From assembly GCF_018873765.1 (NCBI RefSeq), contig NC_057925.1, positions 43,989,010 to 44,053,009 on the forward strand: a stretch of 64,000 bases of DNA, read 5' to 3'. Shown piece by piece: positions 10,826 to 23,018 of this stretch. Both the position numbers and the translations under genes were made by a program. Source of the stretch: Telopea speciosissima. Its lineage: Eukaryota; Streptophyta; Magnoliopsida; Proteales; Proteaceae. The notes beneath the pieces were generated by a model, which was not told where the DNA came from, ran no database searches, and saw only the letters and a list, made by a program, of their open reading frames with translations. Within the stretch, counting starts at the first letter, position 1; each line of letters opens with the position of its first letter.

Positions 10826-12830
10826 GTGCCCCCTATTCAGCTCCAGCAGACAATGGTGTGGGTGTTTCTGATCCTGGTCCAAGAGGTCAAGCAGAAGCGT
10901 CCAGTCAGAGAGATGCTGAAATGCCTAACTCCCAAGGCCTTCCGGAAATTGAAGTTATCCATGATGCTGTTCATAGCTCTAGATCAGAAGACTTTCCAGA
11001 GTTGCCATACCTCAGTAATGGTGCTTTTGAACAAAACAAGCAATTCAACGAGAACATGAGTGTGGAAAAGGCTCTTTCTCCAATTGTGGAGGATATGGTA
11101 GTTTCTGGAGGATAATCTGAACCATTTCAGTTACAACCAGAACTACCAAACTCTGTTGCTTCAGAAGAGGCCCTTGAGGGTTTTGATGCACATTTTTCAC
11201 TAGGTGGGTTCACCTTGGGCATCATTACAATATATCTATGTTTGTTCTATTTTACTGGCTTAAAAGAGAAAATTCTATTCGGCCTTTCCATGATAATGGT
11301 TTCTCATGATGCTGGTCATATGTCACATGGACTGGTGATTCAATCAACACTGCCTATTGAGAAACAAAAAGCTAGACCACGGAAGAGAAAACAGATGTTT
11401 GATCAGTCTGTAGTGTTGTCGAATAAGTAAGTGTTATTGTTATTGTTATTTTTTCCCTTAGTGTAAAGTTCTTGCTTACTCTTGTACTCATCTTTGATTA
11501 TGGAATTTCATGTTATTAATTTGGGTTTTGTAGGTTCATGAAGGAGAGCCTCAGAGACCCCAGTCGTCTAGTGCACCATTGTAAGAAACTTCCTTGCACA
11601 AATTTGGATGTTTGGAAATTCTACAACAGCTTAAGGATGGAGCATGTCTTCCTTGAACCATCAATTTCTGGCTAGTGATTTCCACTTTGCAGGCTGAATC
11701 TTGGTACTTCACCAATTCCAGTCTGTGGAACTGATTTTATGAGAATCTGGACATGTATCTTGTGTACAAATCTTCAAAACATATATAAGAAGGATTTGAT
11801 TTCTTCCAGAGTTGGTTCAATTCCCACAGAGGATGCTCTTGCTGAGTTGATGGGTGCACAGTCTCCTGCTCCCATACCTGACCATGAGATGGAAATTGAA
11901 CACCTTCGATTTGAGGAAGGCCATGTTGGTCTCAGTTTTATTCCTGAGTTGATGCCTTCTTCACCTGGATTGATGCCTTCTCCATAAAAAAGAGATGGAT
12001 TCACTCCCATCCATGCCAGTAGTTTAGACCAGGGCCCATGTCAGAAATGTCAGCTGGAACTGAAATACTGCCAACACCGGATCTAGAGGGATTTACCGAA
12101 CCACTCAGCACTGAGCCGGGAACATCAATGACTCGTTTTGAGGTTCATTTCAGTCTCAGAGATACTGGTTTTTCAGTTATTCCAGAGTTGCTGAATTCTG
12201 CAGAAACAGATGTGAGTTGTGTGTGTTGTGTGAGGGAGATGGATCCTGCAAGCACCAAATGCAGTATGTTACTGATTGAATGGTATTTTTCATGCAATGT
12301 ACGACCTAAATTTTCTGGAAGCATATGACACACCAGCTAGTAAGCTACATGGTATTCCAATTTTTTTCCCACCTGATATGCAGTTGCTTTGAATGATTTC
12401 CTGATTTGCATAGTGTTTTGTACCATTTTGCTTTTGGAAGCTTATTTTCAAATGATTAGTGGAATAACATTTAGAAGCTTAAATGTATTTAAGCAATCTC
12501 CATCTGTTGTGGTAGTTAGATATTCTTAGTGAAATTCCCATTTCTGTTAACAGGGCACAGACAAAATGAAGAAGTTGACACATTGTCTGTAAGGACCAGG
12601 TAGGCATTTGTGTTTTAGATCTTAAGATCTGAGTAGCATTTATAATCTCTACTGGCCTGAATGACCTGCAGGGTTGTGGTTCAGTATTTGAGAAGGCAGT
12701 TGCCTTCAGCCCCAAATTCGAAGGGCCCATCAGGATTCTTAGCTTGAACAAGATTTTAGAAGGAAAAACCAGAAAATTAAGTGCGCGGATGTTCTTCGAA
12801 ACAATGGTAGGCTTATATGAAGTTCTGTTT
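10826..12830 (+). pseudogene. SYN: RAD21/SYN-type cohesin alpha-kleisin remnant
   Basis: Cohesin kleisins close the SMC ring that holds sister chromatids. Several exons in the right order match the central and C-terminal parts of plant SYN proteins: the acidic stretch ending SPIVEDMVVSGG (stop TGA or TAA follows near 11113), PRKRKQMFDQSVVLSNK at about 11370-11426, FMKESLRDPSRLVHH...KKLPCTNLDVWKFYNSLRMEHVFLEP (11534-11670), EDALAELMG and EIEHLRFEEG (11800-11925), SVIPELLNSAET (12175) and YDLNFLEAYDTPA (12303-12342), then VDTLSVRTR and VVQYLRRQLP in the C-terminal winged-helix region, and LNKILEGKTRKLSARMFFETMV (12745-12815). In-frame stops and a frameshift around 12740, plus the missing N-terminal domain, show that it is not functional. 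Confidence 0.8.
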
Positions 12831-14172
12831 AAAGATGCAACTGCAATATTTCATGATTCCCTTTTTCTTTTCTTTTTTTTTTGGGGGGGGGGGGGGGAGG
12901 TACCACTCTATTTGTATCTTTATACTAACATATTATACCTTCATATAGTTTCATTTATCCTTGAAATCGTAATCTCGGAGATGCTATTTTGGACAACAAA
13001 CTTCTTGTATTATACCATGAAGAATGGAATAGGAGTAATTGTCAGCAAGCGATCATTCTGACAGCCTAAGAAATGTGATTTCTTGCCGGAGTTGGTGAAC
13101 TCTAATTACAATATTCTTTCAATTGGTTCTCGGCTGTTGCATTGCTTATTTCCTTGGCAGCCTTCAAGAACGAGAAACCCCTACTAGACAGACAGTGATC
13201 AGTGCAAAAACTATGACATAACACCTTTTTTTCTTGTCAAAAGTTTGTAACATATGTCTGATTCTTTAACTCAATAATTAATCTAGCCTACCTTAGTATG
13301 TCCACCAATTTACATTTTAGCAGACTGGGACAATTCCAAGTGGCTAATTCTGTCATACTTAATGTACCAATCTAATTATTGGAGCTAACATTGATACTGA
13401 ACTGATACACACAAGATAAATCTCTCACATAAATCACTAACCCTAATACACTTCACGAGTGATTTCTGAATACATTGTTGTTGCTGAACCTAAGAGCAAC
13501 TCGACACATAAAATTTTAGTACAGAAAAAGATAAGCAGCCTCAATACATTGTCATTCTTCATGTGATACTCCAAAATAAACACCAGAATTTTGACAGGTT
13601 CTAACATTAAGCAGTCTGATAAACTAACTCTTATTAGCTTATTTCCTTCTTCTTTTAGTGGAAGGAGGGTTAAACTTGTAGCTTCTTCTCCAAAGCTGAA
13701 TATCTTGTGTCTTCATAGATTTAGAATAGCAATACAAAGTATTTGAACAATTCTAAACTAGTAAAGTAGTAATGCTCTTTGCCATGATGTGATCCATTAA
13801 ATGACCACTGATGTCATCTCTATTTGTCATGTAACATCAGTTTGGAGATTTCAGTAGCATGTGTTGGAGAAAAACAACCTCTTTTCCCATCCATATGTGC
13901 AATTAATGGAGATACACAATGATAAAAAAGTATGCACGAAATAAATAATACACTGAGGAAACAAATCAAGCCACTTTTAACATGGAAAACCTTTCCAAGG
14001 CGAAAGGGGAAAACCACAAAACCTCATCCAGATAAAACCTTCAACTACAATGAATAATGGGATTACAAGATCTTCTCTCTAGCCATTGCTAGAGGCTAAT
14101 AAACATCAAGAATAATAACCTTTCATGGATAAAAAAACAACACGTGAAACAAGGTGGATCAACGAGATAACA
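12831..14172. other. No gene seen; poly-T/poly-G tract at the left end
   Basis: A run of T followed by about 14 G lies around 12868-12897. The rest is AT-rich and shows no conserved protein. The final SYN exon and the 5' exons of the methyltransferase remnant would be expected here but could not be read. Confidence 0.35.
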
Positions 14173-14903
14173 TTCTTGCAACAACAAGGGATTCAAGCCA
14201 AGGTTATTCCAGGTACACAAAACAATAATGGAACTGTTTCCCATCATTTAACTGTAACTGAAGCAGAAACCATTTAAGTGGAACACTAGTTTGATCACTG
14301 AAGTTATTATCATACAGGCATTACAGCTGCTTCCGGAATAGCAGCAGAATTGAGAATTCCATTAACCCACCGGGGTGTTGCAAGTAGTGTTAGATTTCTC
14401 ACAAGGCACTCAAGAAAAGGAGGTACTGATCCTCTGTATGTGGCAGAGAATGCAGCAGATCCTGATTCAACCTTGCCTCCCATCTCTTGCTCAGAAGTTG
14501 ATGGATCACGGTCTACCATCTGATAAACCTGCTGCTGCAATAGAACGAGGGACTACCCCTCAACAACAAGTGGTGAGTGAAAAAGGTTGATAGTTTTTCT
14601 TTGTTTCACCTGTGTGTGTCTAGGGAACTCCATGGATTCCCCCTGTGGATTATTTAATCAATGCACTAGGTGCTTGTTAGGTATCCTTTTACTAAGAACT
14701 ACTCACTGAGACCTGAGCAGTCATTACTTTTCACATCTATCTGAACCATGATGTAGGTATTTGCAGAACTTAAGGATCTCATCGATGAAGTTACATCAGC
14801 AAACTTGGTTTCACCAACCCTAATCATTATTGGGAAGGTTGTCGCACTCTCACCGTTCTGGCCTCACTATTCAAAAGAATCAGCTATTTTGATGGAGACT
14901 TAG
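14173..14903 (+). pseudogene. UPM1: Uroporphyrinogen-III C-methyltransferase (siroheme pathway), 3' exon remnant
   Basis: UPM1/SUMT methylates uroporphyrinogen III with SAM to precorrin-2, the first step to siroheme in plastids. Three exon pieces with correct splice sites remain: 14173-14212 (FLQQQGIQAKVIP, donor GT at 14213), 14318-14572 ([44 protein letters not shown], then in another frame [14 protein letters not shown] and AIERGTTPQQQ) and 14757-14903 (VFAELKDLIDEV, LVSPTLIIIGKVVALSPFWP, stop TAG). The VVYMGL segment between ADPDSTL and PSLA is deleted and the frame is lost there. The 5' exons with the SAM-binding GxGPGD motif and GGDPLVFGRG are absent. It is a fragment of a gene copy. 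Confidence 0.88.
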
Positions 14904-16551
14904 TTGTCAAGTTCAGGATATCCAAGAAAAAGTATAGTATTTGCATTTGAAACATGGTTTTAACTGAGGCCTTCCAACTATGGTGCTGTACTACTTTCGA
15001 AGGATAAATAATCAATGTGGTTACTTGCACATCATGGAGGCACATTTGTCTGGGTTGTCCACATTGGATCCATTTGTCTGGGTTGTCCACATTGCATCCA
15101 ATGTGGACAACCCAGACAATAATTGTAAGGAAGAATCTCATCAAGTCCATTGATATGTGGAAATTCCTACAACTGCAGCTCTGCAACTAGGTTCGGGGTG
15201 TTGGGGGGGGGGGGGAGAAAAAGAAGAAAAGCTTTATCGTGCTCCGTGTTCTTGCTCACAAGTATCTCTAGAGATAGTGTGTCCAAGTTTTAAGGATGAA
15301 TGTCTTTATGACTCCCATTGGTTCCTTCTCGTTGTTATAGAGTATGATCTCTGTATCAAATATTGTGATAGTTAAAATACTTGTGCTGATTCTGTTTTAG
15401 CAGAACTACTGTTCTACTGATGTTACCATGTGCCACCAAATAAATTAAAAGGCTTTGCTATTCACTTTATTCATTCAATTGTATTTGCCTATTTGGAATG
15501 CATTTTCTATTACAATAAATGAAACATTACCTGTTTATTCAAAATTGTGAAAACATGATACGTATGTTGCTTGAAAATGTGGTAATTGTAACTGAATCAA
15601 AGAGAAACGAAGAGCAGAGAGGGAGATGAATAGAGAATGGAGAAGAGAAAAGAGAGGAAAACTAGAGATTGATATCTCAACCAGCCATTCACACACGCTA
15701 TTTATAGAATAAACAAGTTACATACATACATAGAAGGAAGTCAGTTTCCTAGAACAAATAAGAGATTAAACCTAGACTCAAAAACGAAATAGGAAACTAA
15801 AACAGGAAAGAAAAGGAAAAATTAACTCCTCAACTAAAACCAATATCTATGGCCCTCCATAGACCCTAATACCCAAGAAATCTAACAGTAATAAAATCTA
15901 GAGATAATCCCAAGTATATACAGTGTCCAATCCAATGCATCCCCTGTTGGCAGTTTGGCACAATGAACAGGAGATTCTACCAACTTTACCCTTTCCAGAT
16001 GTTCAATTTTGAATAGAGCTGCCAAAAGGTTTGATGACTTGCTTTCTCCTTTTCTTTGTACTTCCACTCTTTTACCAATAAATAAACGGAGAAGCCCTCA
16101 AATCCCTAGGGTTCCAACTCTGCAAAAACAAACATTGCACGAAACCATTAGGGCCAACTTCTTCTTCTTCTTCATCATCATCATCATGAACTTCTCCCTT
16201 CATGATTCCTTACCAGCTTCTATTAGTAACCCGTAGGGAACTCACATTTGCCATATTCTGCAAAACAAACAAACAAACAATCATATTTTAAGTCAGTCTC
16301 AAGAGCAGCTCCCAAAGCAACTTAATCAATCAATCAACCTAAATCAAATCAAAGGATTTCTAAATCCCAAAACAAGATAAGAGTTTCATACTGTGGGAGA
16401 AACGTAAAATCAACAGCAAAAAACTTGGTCCCATGGTCTGAAGGTCTAATGGTCTATGGTCCAACTGTGACAAGACAGCACTTTTGTTTCCAAAAAAGTA
16501 TCTCCCACCGCCTCTAATCTTTAGAGTCGATCACTACTCCAATCTCACACC
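14904..16551. other. Non-coding stretch with hairpin and retroelement-like leader
   Basis: A strong hairpin lies at 15045-15119 (listed separately) and a G run at 15204-15215. Around 15600-15720, read on the minus strand, TCTATAAATAGC (TATA-like, about 15697-15708) precedes a TC-rich stretch, as in an LTR promoter or gene leader; its downstream product was not recognised. Around 16160-16190 are short CTT and CAT microsatellites. No protein was recognised. Confidence 0.35.
15045..15119. repeat. Direct plus inverted repeat forming a perfect 21-bp hairpin
   Basis: A 20-odd-base unit (TTGTCTGGGTTGTCCACATT) occurs at 15045 and again at 15074. The second copy is followed after a 4-base loop (CATC, 15095-15098) by its exact reverse complement at 15099-15119. 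A transcript of either strand would fold into a 21-bp stem. Confidence 0.9.
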
Positions 16552-18170
16552 TTAGTCGCAAAGCCCAAATGGAAAGTGTGGAAAATGGGAAAAGTTACTG
16601 CTCCGGCCGCCGGTGGTGGCCGAGGATATAAATTCTGAAACTGCCCATTTTGTATAGGAAGGATAAAAAAACACATAAAAGAGGAGAAGTGTAAAGGAGG
16701 AAGACGCACTGGGAGGTTGGGTGACGACATAAGCGGACCCTTGGAAATCACAGGTACCCATTACTCTCCCCTTCTTCTGGTAGTAGCTGTTGAATGCGAA
16801 GGATGCGTGTGCCTCTAGTGTATTCGGATTGTAACATGTGCTACCCGGTTGGATCTTCTCGCAATCTGCTCCTCCCTCCCCGCACGCGTAATCAAGCGCC
16901 GCCTGCAACCTCTTCTCCCTTGCTTTCCCGTTCGCCACACACCACGTCTGCCCCGACGACCTTGTCGATACGCCGCTGCTTCCCCCGCCGTTCACGGGCG
17001 TCAACTGGTTCTTCCCTCCGCCCACTGGTCCATGCTGTTTCACTTCCTGCAGTGTACTCCTCGTTTGGGTAGAAAAGACCGTAATTTCTCTCGGACCTCG
17101 GACCAGGCTTCTTGTTCTCATTGAACAGCTGCGAATAGGTAGACCTCTATGTCCGTCTTGGACCTCAATGGCGTTCCTCCGCCTGTGAGTACGTAACGCA
17201 CAAGGTTGCCATTGTAGGCTGCTGCGTTCCCCTCGCTCGCCTCCTTCTCGTTCTCGTCTCCCTTGGAAGGCCAACCGGTCTCCGTCACCATCATCCCCAG
17301 ATCATCGTACTTCAAAGCCGACATGGCCGCAAGCACCGCATCGATTTGCGCGTCAAAGAGACTGAAGTAGCGCAGCCCATTACCGGCGTCCACCACACCT
17401 GGGTTCTCCCTGAAGAGTGCGTAATCCAGAGAGATAACGTCGGCATTAGCAGAGTAGGCGAAGAAAGGGTAAGCATTCACCATTAGGTACGACCCAGTCC
17501 CCCGGAGAAAGTCCAGCATGGGTTTGATGACAGGTTCGATTAGCTCCTGCTTGAACGATCCAGCGGAAGAAGGGTAGGAGTTCTGCAAAGCACTAAGGGC
17601 TATGGGTGAGGACACCTTAATGGAGGAGTGGAGATTGTATTGTACGAGCGCAGCATGGACGTTTCGCATGGCAGGGACAAGGTAGTCGGTTAGGTTGTCT
17701 GGATCAACAAAAACCTCTTGCCGACGACAATGGCGTGGATTTGTGTGGCTGGGTAGTAAGAAACGATGTTCTTTTGAACCCATGCGTTGGCGAAGGATGG
17801 TCTCTTTGCGGCCAGGTAGAGCCTTTCGTTTGGTAAGTCGACGACGACCTTGATGCCTGAACCAGCAAGAGCTTTAAGCACGGTCGGGTCGGTGTCGTAG
17901 AGCTTGACTCTTTCAAGACCCTGAGACTTGAGGAGCTGAACAACCTTCACTGCAGAAGGAAGGTTGTTTGCTATTCGCCCGTAGTTAACTCCGATGGAAA
18001 CCGCATCCGCAAATGTAAGCGTTAGAAACAATCAGAAACATTTTACAGAAAAAGAGAGAGAGGGATACAGTAGTATAAGAAAATGCAGAAGAGATGCCGT
18101 GTTCTTACCTGCAGCAAATGCGAAGATGCAGAGAAGTAAGAGGAAGCAAGGAATGGTGAGAAGTCCCATG
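16552..18170 (-). pseudogene. Glucan endo-1,3-beta-glucosidase (GH17) with X8 domain, frameshifted
   Basis: The family hydrolyses callose at the cell wall or plasmodesmata. Exon 1 (18170-18109) encodes a signal peptide (MGLLTIPCFLLLLCIFAFAA) and ends in a good donor. The mature start DAVSIGVNYGRIANNLPS follows from 18006, but the acceptor before it reads GG instead of AG. GH17 blocks follow in order: VKLYDTD, the proton-donor region where a one-base deletion near 17718 turns VGNEVF into VGKRFL, then FVDPDNLTDYLVPAM, YPFFAYSAN, and the nucleophile motif [12 protein letters not shown] at about 17255-17292. A one-base insertion near 17130 breaks LFNENKKPG, and a further shift precedes the X8/CBM43 domain ([58 protein letters not shown]). 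The usual FPTG end is lost. Three frame breaks and a dead acceptor indicate a pseudogene. Confidence 0.88.
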
Positions 18171-18480
18171 CTCTGATTCTAAAAGCAGCAGAAACGGAGC
18201 ATGAGAGATGAGAAGGAAGGAGAAGATGCAATGCAAAGACGGTGTTTGTTTTGGGGAAACTGGAACAAAGAACGATGAGGAGGAAGTGGGGAGAGTGGGA
18301 GTAAGGGAGTGTGAGGTGGGAAAGATGACATTATCAAAAAAAAAGGTGGGGAAGATGGGAGAGAAAGATGCAGAGCATACGGAGAGGTTAAAAGCTTGTG
18401 AAGATCGAGAAGGTGTGGCGGGCCCCACGTAGCAGCTCTGACATTAATCACGTCTGTGGTGGCCATGTGTGCTACGTGAG
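18171..18480 (-). promoter_or_regulatory. 5' flank of the GH17 gene
   Basis: Read on the minus strand the 300 bp before the glucanase ATG are rich in TC and TTCTCC runs (plus strand GGGAGAGTGGGAG type), consistent with a plant leader. The ACGTGAG/CCACGTAG motifs at 18426-18480 contain ACGT cores of the kind bound by bZIP factors. Whether they act is unknown. Confidence 0.3.
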
Positions 18481-21138
18481 TTCTGCTATGTCATCAGATG
18501 TGCACTGCAACCCATCAGTATTGTAGAAGATCCTGGTCCGCCAGGTGGGGAGGTTCTGGGAACTGGGAATCACCTCCTTCTGTTATTTTAAATCTCCCAT
18601 TAATAATATCGTAATAACGTTGACGATAGTTTTCTGTCAAATAATACTAGAAAAGTTACCAATTTTATTGACGAATGTCATAACGGCTAGGGAAATATAT
18701 TCTTTTTGGCAAAATGATCCGGGTACGTCCTTAAGAATTAGTTTGGGAAATGTTCTTCGCTCATTACCGTCAATTTCTCCAAATAAATTTGAATCATAAA
18801 AATGTATGAGTCTGTTTAGTTAGTGTTAGACTTGCTGTCACCCTGACAGCAGGTGGAAATCTCCCTCCTCGCAGTCCCTTGGTTGCGCTCTCTCTTTCTC
18901 TCTCCATCTGATCGGCGATGGTATTGCAGAGATATATGCACAGATATATCATTTCAATTCCTCTCTCTTCTCTCCTCTTCCCTAACCCTCTCAATCTCTT
19001 TCTGATTTATGCTGTCCTCTCTCCTCTACCGTAACCCTCTCAATCTCTCCCTCATTCTGCCAGGTCCTCGATTGGAAGTTGCCTCACAAGGTGGAGTGCG
19101 ACCCCATGGAGCGGTGATTCGCTGTTAACGCCATAAGATGGAATGCGACATTTGGATTCTTATTCTTAATCTTTATTTCATTCTATTTTGGACATTCGAT
19201 TTTACATTAGCCAATTAGGAAAGGATGGAACATGGAAGGAATGAATTTTTAGACCTTGCACTAGTAAAATCAAGCAGCAACAAAGGAGCAGCCATGGCCT
19301 GTCCATCAAAGCTTTTTTGTTTTTTGATAAGTTTGTCCGCCAAAGCCCTTACTCTAGATTTATCTGGTTCATTCTTTGAAGGAGGAGGTGGTGAAGAACC
19401 ACCACGCCCTCAACTTGTGGTGTAATCAAGTATTTTAACTCACTCATCTTCTCTGCTCTTCAACTATTCAATTCTGACTTATCCTAATGTTAATATTAAC
19501 GTGTAGCTCGGTCAAAAAGTAAAATCACATCATGTAAGAATGGCACTGTTGCTGTGTACGTAATATCAAAACTGAGAATTGATTGAAGTCCAATATTAAC
19601 AACACCTTAGCATCCCAAATTATCTTGGATGATCTAATTATTTGTTATGGGTATCTCAAGAAATTTATACTTGAGAACCCAAATGTTATGAATTTTTCTC
19701 TTTATGTTCATGCGGTGTCTAACATCTGTAATGTAAACATTGCAATACAAAGTTTGATGAAATTGCAATTTCATCAGTAGGATTTGCAATCAAGCTTGAG
19801 AAAACAGGGAAGTTCCCTGATCCACCGAAGCAAACATTCAGTTTTGATTTCTTGAATTTTATTCTCGCATTAACTCTTGAACACAGAGCTCTAGTTATGG
19901 ACCTTGAATCATGAAACTAGCCACCCTCTTTTACTAACCCCAGAAACCCAATGCAGTTGGGGAACTCTGTGTTGGTTGTGACAACACCAAAACAGCAAAA
20001 GCAGACACACTTAAAGACTTCAACTTCTGATGCTCTTAATTGTTCTTGGAACTTATTGAACTTTCAAAATCATCAGAAAAAGAGAGCACTCCAGACAGAT
20101 CTTGCTGCACTGTTCACATCAAAACTAGGTTTCCTAAGCGATTGTGCACTCGTTTCAGACCACCATCCAATTCTAAATCTTGATTAGTGAAAAGTGAAAA
20201 CTAGGGGCTTCTCAATCCAATCAAAGCCAACTCTTACTGAGTTGGTGAAAGCCAAGATGAAACCAACGATAAAAGCGAAAGAGGAAGATGGATGGAAAAG
20301 CCCAGAGAGACAGGGTAAAAGTGGAAGAGGAAGATAGACGGGTACGCCCAAGAGAGAGAGAGAGATTTACCTGGTTTGTCATGCTCAACTCTCCCACTCT
20401 CCCTCTCTCCCTTTGATTCCGGAAAAACATAGTCCTCGCGAGATTAATCTGTTGGGTTGGGATTGAGTTTTCAAATAATTACCGGCAGTCGCAGTTTTGG
20501 GTGAACTAAGGGAGAAGCAGTTCAACGACTCAGATTGTACTTGGGCAAATCAATGGTTAGCAGAGAACAACGTTCTGTAAACAAATTCTCATGTACATAC
20601 CGCGACCACTCACCCATTTTTTTTTAATCATTTCCCTAATTTCGAACGTTGGGCAATGCCGCAATCAGGCGCTCTCACATTGCTGCGCGCCAGCTGGGGG
20701 GGCGGGTCCACCAACTTGAACGTTTTGACAGTCATCAAGATCAGATCTGGGAAGATACATTTTATCTTGTCCGTACACCTGTCATGCGGACCATCCCAAA
20801 GAACCATTCTCTGTTTTGGATTTTTTGTTTTACTACCCCAATCATGCCTTATTACAATGCCGTTTGGATGATGAGATGTGGGGACAAAAGTGTTATTACA
20901 CATTTCTTCTACCTTTATCTAAGGTAGCATATCACGGTTCAATGGTGGTTGAGGTTTAGCTGGTTTCATGGGACCGGTCTGTTTATAAATCTCTTTGGGG
21001 GAAAAAGAAATTTGTCATACTCGTGCCGGCCTCACCTAGAACTAAAAAAGAAAGAACAAGAAGTTCCTGATTCAAAGAATACCAGGATTTACAAAGGAAA
21101 TTAAGGTTAAGGGAAGCCCCTCATGAGCATCCGTTTGC
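18481..21138. other. No gene recognised
   Basis: The stretch contains TC-rich blocks (18880-19060, 20330-20410) and several short ORFs without conserved features. A unit at about 20640-20900 with GC-rich start may be an unclassified repeat. I see no protein domain, tRNA or clear terminal repeats. Confidence 0.4.
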
Positions 21139-23018
21139 TTTTTTTTTAAGTGTTTTTCAATTTTTTAAAGAGAAATTTTATTGAATATATAAAAAGAGGC
21201 AAACAAGTCTATGATAGAATACTGACAAAGAAAACTAAAGCTTAAAAAATGGTGAACTTAGTCCTAAATCATATTGGCGAAGCCCTCGCTTACCCGAGAA
21301 AAATAATAAAACAAGTTTACGGGGGATCTGCGAGACGCATCGAGGGGGTCCTTGTCCTATTTGATTGTCGGGGGATCTCAGTATATACACCAAGCCGATC
21401 AAAAGCTCCACGAGCCAAAAGAGCTTTCTCCTCTGGTGAAAAGGGAGATGAAGTCTCCTTTTCAATCGGGGGTTGTTCTGCTGTCGTGTCCACCGCTTTA
21501 ACACCAGACTTTGCCTTTTTTTGACAACGAGTTCTACCAATACCTGGAGTTGCCATACGGCCACCCATACGACCACCTCGAGGGGCATTCCTACAACCAT
21601 CATGATTTTTCTGACCCAACACTTGAGTCCACCCACCTTGCATCTCCGCATGAGTCGGATCTGCATCCCTACCTTCATCCCTACCTTCAACAACGCCAGC
21701 TGCGTTGTTCTCCACAGCATGGTCCATGAGGTTCGGATTCAGATCCGGAATCCATACCCGATCCATCACTAGAGGCATCTTGTAGTTCGTTACAGCGGGA
21801 TAACACCACCTCTAACGTACCCCCAATCCCAAAGAATCTTCTATTCTCAGTCATATTCTCTAAATTTTCTCTTAGCACGTCATCCCCACTACCCAAAAAG
21901 GTAGGAGACTTTGGCCTTCTACTAACGATCTCCACATTCCTTGTAGATTCCTCTAAAATTGGAGAGTTTGAATCAGGAATCACCACGCCATTTGGGTTGC
22001 CTAAAATGTCACGGCTTGTTGCGTGGATCTGGGGCCAATCCCTCCTTTTTCGCCACCTTCTTCGACCACCCTCCCCAACGCCGTGCACCTCAGTCATCCG
22101 GCCATCATCCATGACTACGCCCGCAGCGTCCACCTTGTCCTTCACATAACAGTAAGCCAAGGAGTGGCCCACTTTGGCACTTTCTTGTAGAACCCACACC
22201 ACTCCATCTCGTCCTCGTAAACAATAGATTGGTGAAACCAAAACGGATCGCACGACCCAGGCTGCATGTGTTCGACTTGAATCTCGCAGAGTCTGTCGCC
22301 CTCCACATCTATTTCCACAAGAACTCCCACACATCACCCTTTGGGTGCGTCGATCAATCGCCACTGGCCTTCCCGCCTCCTTTGCCATGGAGAACAGAAT
22401 TTTCTTATGTCAGTACTCAAGAGGGAGATAAGGAAATCTGATCCAAACCAACTTAGTCACAGCAGTTTTTTCATGGAAGTTGAATCGCGGCCTCCAACGG
22501 TAAAACGTGATCACCTGTGAACCCACCTTCGTCGAGCCTCTTTTCCAAATGGTCGCCATGTCCCCCTCCTTCTCAAATCGAATCAGAAAGAAGCCCTTCC
22601 CTAAAGGAGACATAAAAACCCTACCCTGCATATTCCAAGAAGATCTAACTGCAGTCCTTATATCATCCAGTAACACAAACCGGAAGTTTGTAAGACCGAA
22701 CAGGGCATTCTTGAAGCCTTGCAACCCTTGTTCAAAGGCTTCTTAAGGAATAATGACCTTGGTAAAACTTCCCGCTTTAATAGGCTCCGGCAGATCCTCC
22801 AAAACAGGAAGATGACCTCCCACAGCCTTCGCATGAGATTTCTTCAGAGGAGGGCGGACAGGGCCTCCATGTTCCCCTCTTCGAGCCTGGCTCTCGATCA
22901 CAGCCTCCCCTCCTACGGGTTTAGGCTTAGGCTTAAAAAAATCCACGATCCACAGCTGTTTCCCACCCTCCGGCGGACTGGATCCTCCCGGATCAGGCAG
23001 CATTTCATCTCCCATCAC
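21139..23018 (-). mobile_element. L1-type LINE remnant, ORF1 only, with A tail
   Basis: On the minus strand a broken frame reads as plant LINE ORF1: a basic, Pro-rich start (23018-22743), then the DUF4283-like block FRFVLLDDIRTAVRSSWNMQGRVF, GKGFFLIRFEKEGDMATIWKRG, KLVWIRFPYLPLEY, MAKEAGRPVAID (22724-22360), then EDEMEWCGFYKKV and KVGHSLAYCYVKDK in two frames, a decayed CCHC zinc knuckle. The acidic/Ser-rich tail ends near 21320. Several frameshifts are present. ORF2 does not follow; instead an AATAAAATTT signal (minus strand, about 21170) and an A9 tail (plus-strand T run 21139-21147) close it. Confidence 0.8.

Noticed and set aside
13155-13200. Possible last exon of the RAD21/SYN remnant after a GGCAG acceptor
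   Set aside because: The translation in any frame does not match the conserved kleisin C-terminus well enough to call.
16794-17124. Two plus-strand Pro/Ser-rich ORFs
   Set aside because: They are antisense to the X8 region of the GH17 pseudogene.
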